This document shows positions 1-6,427 of a DNA stretch of 14,240 bases, one piece after another; the stretch's first letter is position 1; each line of letters opens with the position of its first letter. The stretch spans positions 1 through 14,240 of the forward strand of contig DDEV01000092.1 of the NCBI GenBank assembly GCA_002336855.1, given 5' to 3'. The notes below the pieces were generated by a model, which ran no database searches, was not told the origin of the DNA, and was given only the letters and a program-made list of their open reading frames with translations. The position numbers and the translations under genes are program-made. Source of the DNA: Leucobacter sp. UBA1945 (GTDB taxonomy: Bacteria > Actinomycetota > Actinomycetes > Actinomycetales > Microbacteriaceae).

Positions 1-1
1 C

Positions 2-1339
2 GGCGAGGCCGTGCCCGCGTCGCGCGAGCTCGCCCGCCGCCTCGGCGTTGCCCGAGGGGTCGTGGTGTCTGCATACGAACAGCTCATCGCCGAGGGCTAT
101 CTCTCGGCAAGCCACGGCCGCGGCACCCGCGTGCACCCCGAACTGCGCCGAGTCGATCACGCCGCGCCGCGGCCGACCGCAATCACCGCAGCTCCCTCCG
201 AACAAACGGCGCACCATCGCGATGCTCTGACGCCCGCTCCCCTCTCCCCGGGGCTGCCCGACACCAGCGCGATCGAGACCCCCGCATGGCGCTCGGCATG
301 GCGAAGCGCCGCGGCGCAAGCGCACCTCGAGGCTCCCGATCTCGGCGATCCTCGGCTGCGCCAAGAGATCGCCGAGCACCTCCGACGCATGCGAGGCACG
401 ACCCGGCCCCGCGAAGACGTCATCGTCACGGCCGGTGCGCGCGAAGGCCTGAGCCTCTTGCTGAGCGCACTCGGCACGACCCGGGGGCGGGCACTCACGG
501 TCGGCGTCGAAGACCCGGGCTACCCCTCACTGCGCCGGGTGGCCGCCCGCCACGGGGCACAGATCATCGCGCTTCCGGTCGACTCCGAGGGCCTCGTCAC
601 CGCGCAGCTCCCTGTCGGCCTGCTCGACGCGGTGCTCGTCACTCCGAGCCACCAGTACCCCCTCGGCGGTTCGCTACCGCTTGCCCGCCGCCGCGAGTTG
701 CTCGACTGGGCGCAGAGCACAGGTGCGGTCATCATCGAAGACGACTACGACAGCGAGCTCAGGCACAGCGGCAGCCCGCTGCCGACACTCGCCGCACTTG
801 ACGATCGCGCCTCGGGCACCGTCGCGCTGCTCGGCACTTTCTCGAAGACCGTGTCGCAAGCGCTCTCGGCAGGCTTTCTGCTCGTGCCCGAGAACCTGCG
901 CCGCGTCATCGAACCCGCGCGTCACGATCTCGGCGGCCCCGTCTCTGCCGTGGTGCAGGCCGCACTCGCCGAGTATCTGGCGAGCGGAGAGCTCCGACGG
1001 CACACGGCGAGAATGCGTCGGCGCTATGCCGCACGGCGCGAGCTCGTCGTCGAGCGCCTGTTCGGGGCGCCAGAGATTCGTGTGCGCCCCATGAGCGGCG
1101 GCCTCCACGCGGTCATCGAGTTCTCTCGAGGATCGGCCGAGACCGAGACCGCCGTGCTGCGGCGGTGCGCGCACCTCGGAGCGGTGCCGCTGAGCGCCTA
1201 CTGGCACGGGCAGGGCTCTGAGGAAGAGCGCTTCGGCCTCGTCATCGGCACGGGCGGCAACCTCGATGATGCCCACTTCGACGCGGCGCTGCGTGAGCTG
1301 CGCTCGGTGCTCGAACGCACGCTCGCCCGCGCAAGGTAA
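2..1339 (+). CDS. MocR/PdxR-type GntR-family regulator with aminotransferase-like domain, 5' partial
   Basis: This is a transcription factor joining a winged-helix DNA-binding domain to a fold-type I PLP-dependent aminotransferase-like domain that senses PLP or amines. The reading frame is open from base 2 (Gly-Glu-Ala-Val-Pro-Ala-Ser-Arg), so the GTG at 11 is probably an internal valine; about 30-40 N-terminal residues should lie outside the window. Counting that valine as residue 1, the helix-turn-helix core SRELARRLGVARGVVVSAYE is at 4-23, a linker runs to about 80, and the aminotransferase domain follows. Visible family motifs are EDPGYP (167-172), TPSHQYP (211-217), EDDYDSELR (243-251) and the PLP lysine in TFSKT (K279). 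The C-terminus is complete. It ends 7 nt from the convergent DUF488 stop. PdxR members activate pdxST, but no pdx gene is in view, so the target is unknown. Family is sure; PdxR versus another MocR is not. Confidence 0.93.
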   Translation, partial: GEAVPASRELARRLGVARGVVVSAYEQLIAEGYLSASHGRGTRVHPELRRVDHAAPRPTAITAAPSEQTAHHRDALTPAPLSPGLPDTSAIETPAWRSAWRSAAAQAHLEAPDLGDPRLRQEIAEHLRRMRGTTRPREDVIVTAGAREGLSLLLSALGTTRGRALTVGVEDPGYPSLRRVAARHGAQIIALPVDSEGLVTAQLPVGLLDAVLVTPSHQYPLGGSLPLARRRELLDWAQSTGAVIIEDDYDSELRHSGSPLPTLAALDDRASGTVALLGTFSKTVSQALSAGFLLVPENLRRVIEPARHDLGGPVSAVVQAALAEYLASGELRRHTARMRRRYAARRELVVERLFGAPEIRVRPMSGGLHAVIEFSRGSAETETAVLRRCAHLGAVPLSAYWHGQGSEEERFGLVIGTGGNLDDAHFDAALRELRSVLERTLARAR

Positions 1340-1346
1340 TCCCAGG

Positions 1347-1727
1347 CTACAGTTTCGCGCGCCGCAGCACCTCGTCGCGCAGCACCACCGCATGGTTCGT
1401 GTGTTCGTCTCGGGCACCGTAGAGCAGCGTCACCCGCGGCGAGGCTTTCGCCAGCTCGACCAGGTGATCCACCGCCTCGCTCGCCTCGCCCGAAGCAAGC
1501 TCGTCTCGGTAGCTCTCGGCAAACGCGGCGAAGTGCGACGCCTCATGCCCCTTCTTGTCTGCGTGCCAGGCGGTGCGCAGTTCGGCGCTCGGCGCGGCGT
1601 TCTTCGCCCAGAGATCGATCGCGGCATCGGCCTTTTTAACGCCGCGGGGCCAGAGCCGATCCACGAGCACTCGCATGCCGTCAGACGGTTCTGCCATCGC
1701 ATAGATGCGCTTGATCTTGACATCCAT
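1347..1727 (-). CDS. DUF488 family protein (YeaO-like)
   Basis: A small soluble protein of 126 aa, the usual length for DUF488 (COG3189, YeaO type), whose biochemical role is not established. Family motifs seen are VLVDRLWPRGV at 20-30, a Trp-rich stretch around 40-60 (IDLWAKNAAPS, RTAWHAD) and LLYGARDEHTNHAVVL at 101-116, with Asp107, Asn111 and His112 the likely conserved polar residues. The frame can be extended to a GTG at 1751, but the ATG at 1727 is preferred: it gives the family's typical N-terminus (MDVKIKRIYAM) and lies exactly 6 nt after a TACGCT -10 hexamer, so the mRNA is probably leaderless. It is transcribed alone, divergent from the uncharacterised gene at 1836 and convergent with the MocR-type regulator. 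Confidence 0.9.
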   Translation of the reverse strand: MDVKIKRIYAMAEPSDGMRVLVDRLWPRGVKKADAAIDLWAKNAAPSAELRTAWHADKKGHEASHFAAFAESYRDELASGEASEAVDHLVELAKASPRVTLLYGARDEHTNHAVVLRDEVLRRAKL

Positions 1728-1739
1728 GCTCACAGCGTA
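1728..1739 (-). promoter_or_regulatory. Predicted leaderless promoter of DUF488
   Basis: On the minus strand a -10 hexamer TACGCT (1739 to 1734) is followed by six bases (GTGAGC) and then the ATG at 1727. TANNNT about 6-7 nt before the transcription start is the actinobacterial consensus, so transcription should begin at the A of the start codon. No good -35 is visible. This supports the shorter start. Confidence 0.6.
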
Positions 1740-1772
1740 CGCCCGCCACACTCATACGCACTACATGCTCCG

Positions 1773-1786
1773 AAACGGTGCCGTTT
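1773..1786. promoter_or_regulatory. Perfect dyad AAACGG-TG-CCGTTT, candidate operator
   Basis: The dyad has two perfect 6-bp arms with a 2-bp spacer. It ends 5 bp before the predicted -10 of the gene at 1836 and therefore occupies its -35/spacer region, a typical place for a repressor to bind. It sits between two divergent promoters. The 2-nt spacer is too short for an ordinary RNA hairpin loop, and no gene is transcribed into it from the left, so an operator fits better than a terminator. The cognate regulator is unknown. Confidence 0.4.
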
Positions 1787-1787
1787 T

Positions 1788-1830
1788 TGGGATACTTGAT
1801 TGCAGTGTGAGCACACGCAAACGAAGGGGG
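1788..1830 (+). promoter_or_regulatory. Extended -10 promoter and ribosome binding site of the gene at 1836
   Basis: TGG then GATACT (1788-1796) is an extended -10 element with 5 of 6 matches to TATACT. Transcription would start near 1803, giving a leader of about 33 nt. A strong purine-rich Shine-Dalgarno sequence, GAAGGGGG (1823-1830), is spaced 5 nt from the ATG at 1836. It argues for that start over an in-frame TTG at 1800. This gene is thus leadered, unlike most first genes in the window. Confidence 0.5.
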
Positions 1831-1835
1831 CCAGC

Positions 1836-2498
1836 ATGGCATTCGACTGGCTCAAGCGCAAGAAGAAGGCTGCGCCGCGCCCGAAGCGCCGGCTGCCGCA
1901 GCGGCGCCTCGCCCCCGTCGAAGAGATCGTCGAGCAGGGCCTCATGGTCGCCGACGTTGCGGTGCGCATGAACGTGAAGAACGCGATCATCTTGAACGCG
2001 CTGGGCCACAAGGCCGACTACGACGAGCAGCAAATCAAGAAGATGGTGCAAGACGCAGCCCTCGAGCTTGCTGTCGAGCGCGAGCGTGACGCGAGGCACA
2101 TCTCGCGCATGCGCGGCGAGATTCGCAAGACCGGCTACAGCTCGTGGAGCGAGAACGACTACGGCAGCGAAGACAACGCGACGCTCAGGCACCGCCAAGA
2201 GGTCTACGAGCAAGTCGCCGCGCAGCTGCGCGAACGCGCCGACGACGAGGCCTACCTCGAAGAATCGGCCGAGCGCGCCCGCAAGGCTGCCTGGAATGAG
2301 ATCGGCGATTCGCTCAAAGAGAAGGCCAGCCACCCCTACTACGCCGGCGGTTCGAGCGACGAGTACAAGCAAGAGCGCGAGGCGCGCATCGAGCTGCTGA
2401 TCCAGCGCGACCTCACCGAGCTCATCAAGCAGCGCCCCGACGCCGACGCCAAATCAGGCGCAAAACGTCGCATTTTCTCGAAGCGTGACGACGCGTAG
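1836..2498 (+). CDS. Uncharacterised charged helical protein
   Basis: I do not recognise a characterised family in this 220-aa protein. It has no signal peptide, membrane segment or cysteine. Residues 7-24 are strongly basic (KRKKKAAPRPKRRLPQRR). Residues 28-100 look like paired amphipathic helices (VEEIVEQGLMVADVAVRMNV, then a lysine/glutamate-rich helix to about 95). Residues 101-117 are a polar Ser/Asn/Asp loop with aromatics (YSSWSENDYGSEDN). A second charged helical block follows from 117 to 200, and the tail is basic. I have a vague memory that related Microbacteriaceae proteins carry the name asparagine synthase, but no asparagine synthetase catalytic feature is visible, so that name should not be transferred. 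The basic N-terminus could bind nucleic acid or membrane; this is inference. It is a single gene with its own promoter and dyad, convergent with the GNAT gene. Confidence 0.85.
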   Translation: MAFDWLKRKKKAAPRPKRRLPQRRLAPVEEIVEQGLMVADVAVRMNVKNAIILNALGHKADYDEQQIKKMVQDAALELAVERERDARHISRMRGEIRKTGYSSWSENDYGSEDNATLRHRQEVYEQVAAQLRERADDEAYLEESAERARKAAWNEIGDSLKEKASHPYYAGGSSDEYKQEREARIELLIQRDLTELIKQRPDADAKSGAKRRIFSKRDDA

Positions 2499-2500
2499 CT

Positions 2501-2538
2501 GCCGCTCAGCGCGCTCGTGCGGCCCGAAGCGGAGCGCG
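2501..2538. terminator. Possible bidirectional terminator between convergent genes
   Basis: The 41-nt gap between two convergent stop codons holds the inverted repeat CGCGCTC (2510-2516) and GAGCGCG (2532-2538), perfect 7-bp arms with a 15-nt loop. An alternative pairing is GCCGC (2501-2505) with GCGGC (2519-2523). There is no T-run on either side, so this would be a non-canonical actinobacterial-type terminator at best. Confidence 0.3.
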
Positions 2539-2539
2539 G

Positions 2540-2875
2540 CTACGACGCAAGGTGCGGGTTGCGCTCGAGGTAACCCTCGATGTACCAGCACGACGCCTGA
2601 ATCTTGCGACCCTTCACGATGTCATCCGTGAGCGCGTGCTCGGCGAGCAGACCCGAGAGACCCGTGCCGCGCAGGCCTGGGTCGACGACGGTGTGGTCGA
2701 AGTCGATCGCGTCGTCGCCGATCAGCGTGTAGTGCGCCTCGCCGACGACCGATCCCTCGGCCGCGTCATCGCCGCCGTCAGCAGTCTGCACCACGACGAA
2801 TCGGTGCCGGTCGGCTTCGTGCTCGATGCTGAACCCATCAGCCTGTGCCTGTGCTTCATCGGTGTACTTGGCCAT
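2540..2875 (-). CDS. Small GNAT-like N-acetyltransferase (COG2388/YjdJ type)
   Basis: A 111-aa, single-domain minimal GNAT fold of the YjdJ/GTLF3B group, which keeps the acetyl-CoA-binding core but lacks part of the full GNAT domain; substrates are generally unknown. The CoA-binding loop region is DFDHTVVDPGLRGTGLSGLL (58-77), with the R/G-x-x-G-x-G/A-type motif as LRGTGLSG, followed by the family's C-terminal block SCWYIEGYLERNP (95-107). An acidic loop, ADGGDDAAEGS (32-42), separates the first strands. The gene starts 35 nt after the stop of the upstream enoyl-CoA hydratase-like gene, but a TAGGCT hexamer exactly 6 nt before its ATG suggests its own leaderless transcript. An acetyl-CoA enzyme beside an acyl-CoA enzyme may be coincidence. 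Confidence 0.88.
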   Translation of the reverse strand: MAKYTDEAQAQADGFSIEHEADRHRFVVVQTADGGDDAAEGSVVGEAHYTLIGDDAIDFDHTVVDPGLRGTGLSGLLAEHALTDDIVKGRKIQASCWYIEGYLERNPHLAS

Positions 2876-2887
2876 GTCGCCAGCCTA
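2876..2887 (-). promoter_or_regulatory. Predicted leaderless promoter of the GNAT gene
   Basis: On the minus strand TAGGCT (2887 to 2882) plus six bases (GGCGAC) precede the ATG at 2875. It sits inside the short gap after the upstream stop codon. The GNAT gene may therefore be transcribed independently as well as by read-through. No Shine-Dalgarno sequence of note is present here. Confidence 0.5.
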
Positions 2888-2910
2888 CTCCGATGCGTCA
2901 GAAACGGCGA

Positions 2911-4020
2911 TCAGAGTTCGAGCGCCGTTTCGCCGGCAGCGAGTTCAGGGTCGAGGATCCGCGCAATCTCTGCCGCGTCGACCTCTTCGAGCGTTGCCGG
3001 GCGCCAGGCCGGCTTGCCGTCTTTGTCGATCACCTGTGCGCGCACGCCCTCGGCGAAGTCGGCCCGGGCGGTGAGCCTCCCGAGCACACGAAAGTCGTCG
3101 GCGAGCACGCCGGCGAGGTCGAGCTTTAGTGAGCGCACCCGCGCAAGCTGGGCGAGCGCCACCACCACCGCGAACGGGCTCACCAGGCGAATCTCTGCGG
3201 CGAGCGCCCTGGCTTCGTCGGCTTCGGCAGCCTCGAGCGAGGCGACGAGCCGCTGCGCCGCGGCGACGGGCGATGCAAGCGTCTGCTCGGGCGGGCCGAG
3301 GGTTGCCTCAGCGATCGGGTCGAACCACTCGTGGGCTGCGAGCACGGGGGCGTCGGGGGCCGCAGCAGCCACCTTCGCAGCGGCCGCCCCCGGATCCTCG
3401 CCCCTTCGAAGAAAGCCGTAGAACTCGTCGAGGCGAGCGCTCGGCACAAAATAATCTGCGAGGCCGAGCGCGATCGCGTCACCCGCGGTCATGCTGCCAG
3501 AGACCGCGGCGAGCAGGTCGCCGAGACGGCCAGGGGCCTTTGCCAGCAGCAGGCTGCCGCCCACGTCTGGCACGATGCCGATGCGGGTCTCAGGCATGGC
3601 CAGCCGGCTGCGTTCGGTGACGATGCGCACGCTTGCGTGACCCGTAAGGCCGATACCCCCACCCATGGTGATGCCGTCCATGATGCCAACGACCGGCAAC
3701 TGTGAACGCAGAATCGCGTAGTCGGTGCGGTACTCGTCTCGCAAGAAGTCTCGGGCGCCTGCGCCACCCCCGGCGAGCATCGCCTTGATGTCGCCGCCGC
3801 CGCAGAAGCCGCGATCCCCCGCGCCGTCGAGCAGCACCGAGCGCGAGCCGTCGCTGTGCGCTGCGGCGAGCGCCCCGCGAATCTCGAGCGCCATCTGCCT
3901 GGTCAGCGCGTTCAGTACGCGCGGCCGGTTGAGCGTAATGCGGGTGATCGCGCCCTCACGGCGTGAGAGCACGAATTGCTCTGCCGGCTCTGCGTGCTCT
4001 GCGGCGGTGGTCTCTCCCAC
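2911..4020 (-). CDS. 3-hydroxyisobutyryl-CoA hydrolase (enoyl-CoA hydratase/isomerase superfamily)
   Basis: The enzyme hydrolyses 3-hydroxyisobutyryl-CoA to free 3-hydroxyisobutyrate in valine catabolism, in the cytoplasm. At 369 aa it is longer than ordinary crotonases (about 260 aa) and has the C-terminal extension typical of HIBCH. Diagnostic motifs are FCGGGDIKAM (72-81, first oxyanion-hole segment), MDGITMGGGIGL (114-125, second segment), MPETRIGIVPDVGG (142-155) with the probable catalytic Glu144 and Asp152, and the tail motif FAEGVRAQVIDKD with KPAWRPATLEEV, as in HIBCH proteins. The start is GTG at 4020 with AGGAGG at 4030-4025, only 4 nt away. It lies 56 nt downstream of the MFS gene on the same strand and has no obvious promoter of its own, so co-transcription with MFS is likely. 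Other valine-degradation genes are not in the window. Enoyl-CoA hydratase is the less likely alternative. Confidence 0.9.
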   Translation of the reverse strand: MGETTAAEHAEPAEQFVLSRREGAITRITLNRPRVLNALTRQMALEIRGALAAAHSDGSRSVLLDGAGDRGFCGGGDIKAMLAGGGAGARDFLRDEYRTDYAILRSQLPVVGIMDGITMGGGIGLTGHASVRIVTERSRLAMPETRIGIVPDVGGSLLLAKAPGRLGDLLAAVSGSMTAGDAIALGLADYFVPSARLDEFYGFLRRGEDPGAAAAKVAAAAPDAPVLAAHEWFDPIAEATLGPPEQTLASPVAAAQRLVASLEAAEADEARALAAEIRLVSPFAVVVALAQLARVRSLKLDLAGVLADDFRVLGRLTARADFAEGVRAQVIDKDGKPAWRPATLEEVDAAEIARILDPELAAGETALEL

Positions 4021-4036
4021 GGGCCCTCCTCGGATC

Positions 4037-4051
4037 GTGACTCAGGGTCAC
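4037..4051. repeat. Inverted repeat GTGAC-N5-GTCAC between MFS and HIBCH
   Basis: Perfect 5-bp arms, 4037-4041 and 4047-4051, in the 56-nt gap, about 6 nt upstream of the HIBCH Shine-Dalgarno sequence. It could be a small mRNA hairpin or an operator half of the pair seen again at 5546-5562. Short arms make chance possible. Confidence 0.35.
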
Positions 4052-4076
4052 CGCAATCATGCTGAGGTTGCGGCGG

Positions 4077-5522
4077 CTACGGCGTCGGATGCACCGCGTC
4101 GTAGCGTTGAAATCCACCGTACACGCGCCTGAGCACCAGCATGAGCGCAATGATGATGAGGCCGCCGAGCAGCGCTGGCGCCCAAAGGGCGATCGCCGTG
4201 GCAATCGTGCCCGCGAGCAGATCGCCGATGCGGGGCCCGCCGGCCACGACGACGTAGAAGAGGCCCTGCATGCGCCCTCGCACGTCGTCGGGGGCAGCCG
4301 CCTGCAAAATGGTGGTGCGAAACACCGCGCTCACGTTGTCGGCGGCACCGCAGCCTGCCAGCGCGATCGCCGCGAACACGAGCGCCGGAACGATGGGGTC
4401 GCGCTCGGCGCCCGCGGGGTTCGGCGCCAGCACCATAGTGCCGAGCAGCACGGCGCCGAACACCGTGGTGAACACGCCGAAGCACACGATTGCCCAGGTC
4501 ACCGCTCGCCCCTGTCTGCGCACCGACCCGAGCGGGCCCGAGAAGAGGCTGCTGAGCAGCGCGCCCACAGCGAACGCCGCGGTGAGCAGCCCGACCGTGA
4601 CCGCGCCGCCGCCGAGCACGATGGCGGCTGCCGCCGGAAACACGACGCGAGGCGTGCCGAAGATCATGGCGATCAGGTCGAACACAAAGGTGGCGCGCAC
4701 GTTCGGCGCAGTGCGCAAGAACCGCAGGCTGTCGCCCACCGAGACGAAGCTCGCCCCGATCTCGCGCACGAGAGCCCTGACACGGCCTGCTGCTTCGTCG
4801 GGCGTCTCGGCGCCGGCTGCTGAAACCGCCGCATCGCCGCGATCGGGCAGCATCGGGGGCAGCCCGAGAATGCCGAGAAAGGCGCCGGCGAAGAGCACCG
4901 CATCGGCAAGATAGGTCCAGGCGAAGCCCACGTTCGCCACCATGACTCCGGCAAGCGCCGGACCGACGGTGATCGAAAGCCCCATGGTGATTCCGCCCAG
5001 CGCTGCCGCCGCGGGCAGCAGCTGTGTGGGCAGCAGCATCGGCTGAATCGCGCCCCTAGTCGCCCCCATGATCGTGGCGCTTGCCGCATTGACCGCGGCG
5101 AGGGCATAGTACGGCCAGGTCGCGCTCACCCCGAGAAACGCGATCGTGGTGAGGGTGCCGATGCTGAGCCACGCCACGACCGCGGTTGCGAGCGCGACCG
5201 TTCGCCGGTCGAAGCGGTCAGCAAGCGCGCCGCCGACAAAGCCTGCGAGGATCATCGGGCCGAGTGCCCAGAGCGCCACGAGCGATACCGCGAGCGTCGA
5301 GTGTGTCAGCTCATAGATGTGCAGACCGACCGCGACGATGGTCATCTGCGCGCCGATCTGCGAGACCGAGGTGCCGAACCACAGCCGCGCAAACTCGGGG
5401 CTGTGCTTCAGTGGGGTGGTATCGACCAGCAGACCGCGAAGGCCACGCCCCCGTGCGCCACTGCGTGCCGCTTCGCTTCCGCTCTCGCGATCCTCGCCCG
5501 GAGCCACCTGTTCATCACCCAC
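4077..5522 (-). CDS. MFS transporter (MFS_3/EntS-like exporter)
   Basis: A 481-aa inner-membrane proton-driven transporter of the major facilitator superfamily; residues 41-130 resemble the MFS_3 group that includes the enterobactin exporter EntS and macrolide-efflux-like proteins. The start of the core is SPEFARLWFGTSVSQIGAQM (41-60). The loop 2-3 motif A is GGALADRFDRR (97-107), and the matching second-half motif is around SGPLGSVRRQGR. About 12 hydrophobic segments are visible, with a central cytoplasmic loop rich in Ala/Glu/Asp (near 230-265). The 30-residue N-terminus is hydrophilic and poorly conserved in appearance. The start is GTG at 5522, supported by a TAGTGT hexamer exactly 6 nt upstream. 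Substrate cannot be told from sequence. It heads a probable operon with the HIBCH gene and is divergent from the DUF3097 gene. Confidence 0.9.
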   Translation of the reverse strand: MGDEQVAPGEDRESGSEAARSGARGRGLRGLLVDTTPLKHSPEFARLWFGTSVSQIGAQMTIVAVGLHIYELTHSTLAVSLVALWALGPMILAGFVGGALADRFDRRTVALATAVVAWLSIGTLTTIAFLGVSATWPYYALAAVNAASATIMGATRGAIQPMLLPTQLLPAAAALGGITMGLSITVGPALAGVMVANVGFAWTYLADAVLFAGAFLGILGLPPMLPDRGDAAVSAAGAETPDEAAGRVRALVREIGASFVSVGDSLRFLRTAPNVRATFVFDLIAMIFGTPRVVFPAAAAIVLGGGAVTVGLLTAAFAVGALLSSLFSGPLGSVRRQGRAVTWAIVCFGVFTTVFGAVLLGTMVLAPNPAGAERDPIVPALVFAAIALAGCGAADNVSAVFRTTILQAAAPDDVRGRMQGLFYVVVAGGPRIGDLLAGTIATAIALWAPALLGGLIIIALMLVLRRVYGGFQRYDAVHPTP

Positions 5523-5534
5523 CTCGCAACACTA
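5523..5534 (-). promoter_or_regulatory. Predicted leaderless promoter of the MFS gene
   Basis: On the minus strand TAGTGT (5534 to 5529) and six bases (TGCGAG) directly precede the GTG start at 5522. A leaderless GTG start is tolerated in actinobacteria. No convincing -35 is seen. Confidence 0.5.
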
Positions 5535-5545
5535 CCCGCTGCGCG

Positions 5546-5562
5546 GTGACCGGCGAAGTCAC
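5546..5562. repeat. Inverted repeat GTGAC-N7-GTCAC in the divergent promoter region
   Basis: Perfect 5-bp arms (5546-5550 and 5558-5562) between the MFS -10 (5529-5534) and the DUF3097 -10 (5573-5578). A protein bound here could affect both promoters. The same arms with a 5-nt spacer occur at 4037-4051. The different spacing weakens the idea of one shared operator. Confidence 0.35.
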
Positions 5563-5572
5563 TTACCCTCGG

Positions 5573-5587
5573 TAACGTAGTACTTAT
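5573..5587 (+). promoter_or_regulatory. Predicted near-leaderless promoter of DUF3097
   Basis: TAACGT (5573-5578) lies 9 nt before the ATG at 5588. With the usual 7-nt spacing, transcription would start at A5586, leaving a 2-nt leader. There is no Shine-Dalgarno sequence upstream of the ATG, which agrees with this reading. Confidence 0.45.
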
Positions 5588-6427
5588 ATGTTTGATGAAC
5601 GGTACGATCAGGACCCCCTGGCCGCGATGAAGCCACGCCGCGGCCCGGTGCAGCGCCGCGAGGTGACGCTCGCCCGCGGCCTCGTGGTCGAGCACAGCGA
5701 GACCGAGTGGTGCGGCGCCGTCGTGGGCGCACGCGAGGGGCTCGTGCAGCTCGAAGACGGGCGCGGCAAGCGGCGCGCCTTTCCGCTGAACGACGGCTTC
5801 ATGATTGACGGCAAGCCAGTCACCCTGGTGCTGCCGAAGCGCGCCCCGCAGCGCAAGGTCACGGCTTCCGGGTCTGTGGCGGCCCCGCAGCAGCGCGCAC
5901 GTGTCGCGATGCCCAGCCGCATCTTCGTCGAGGGCCGCCATGATGCCGAGCTCGTCGAGCAGGTCTGGGGCGACGATCTGCGCGTCGAGGGCGTGGTGGT
6001 CGAGCTGCTCGAGGGCGCAGACAACCTCGAGCAGGTGCTTGCCGAGTTCGGCCCGTCGCCCGAACGTCGCGCCGGGGTGCTGCTCGATCACCTGGTCGCG
6101 GGCAGCAAAGAGACGAGGATCGCCGAGCGCATCGCGTCACTCCCCTACGGCGCAAACGTGCTCATCGTCGGCCACCCCTTTATCGACATCTGGGCGGCGG
6201 TGAAGCCGGAGCGCGTCGGCTTGCAGACCTGGCCTGAGATTCCGCGCTCGATCGAGTGGAAGACGGGCATCTGCCGGGCGCTCGGCTGGCCCGGCGATGA
6301 GCCCGCCGATATTGCCGACGCCTGGTCGCGCATTCGCGGCAGGGTGCGCTCGTACCGCGACCTCGAGCCCGCCCTGGTCGGCCGCGTCGAGCAACTCATC
6401 GACTTTGTCACGGTGGGCGAACAGTGA
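5588..6427 (+). CDS. DUF3097 family protein
   Basis: A 279-aa protein matching the actinobacterial DUF3097 family over its full length; function unknown. An N-terminal beta-rich part has RGLVVEHSETEWCGAVVG (30-47). A linker (85-108) is Pro/Arg/Ala-rich. The C-terminal domain carries RIFVEGRHDAELVEQVWG (111-128), LLEGADNL (140-147), LLDHLVAGSKETRIAERI (165-182) and VLIVGHPFIDIWAAVKP (191-207). The VEGRHD...D.L..GSKE arrangement recalls TOPRIM domains such as RNase M5 (conserved Glu in VEG.DD, then an acidic strand followed by PGE), with Glu115, Asp119 and Asp167. However, the second Asp of the TOPRIM DxD is not kept (DHL here), so activity is doubtful. Start ATG 5588 is chosen because the N-terminus resembles the family (DERYDQDPLA). 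The stop overlaps the next gene by 4 nt, implying translational coupling. Confidence 0.9.
   Translation: MFDERYDQDPLAAMKPRRGPVQRREVTLARGLVVEHSETEWCGAVVGAREGLVQLEDGRGKRRAFPLNDGFMIDGKPVTLVLPKRAPQRKVTASGSVAAPQQRARVAMPSRIFVEGRHDAELVEQVWGDDLRVEGVVVELLEGADNLEQVLAEFGPSPERRAGVLLDHLVAGSKETRIAERIASLPYGANVLIVGHPFIDIWAAVKPERVGLQTWPEIPRSIEWKTGICRALGWPGDEPADIADAWSRIRGRVRSYRDLEPALVGRVEQLIDFVTVGEQ

Noticed and set aside
1337..1380. Terminator between the convergent regulator and DUF488
   Set aside because: The gap is only 7 nt and nearby GC-rich stretches give no convincing hairpin or T-run.
674..1417. Minus-strand open frame of about 247 codons opposite the MocR-type regulator
   Set aside because: Shadow of the real gene; it also overlaps the end of DUF488 in another frame.
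4059..4823. Plus-strand open frame of about 254 codons opposite the MFS gene
   Set aside because: Arg/His/Glu-rich low-complexity translation typical of the antisense of hydrophobic membrane codons.
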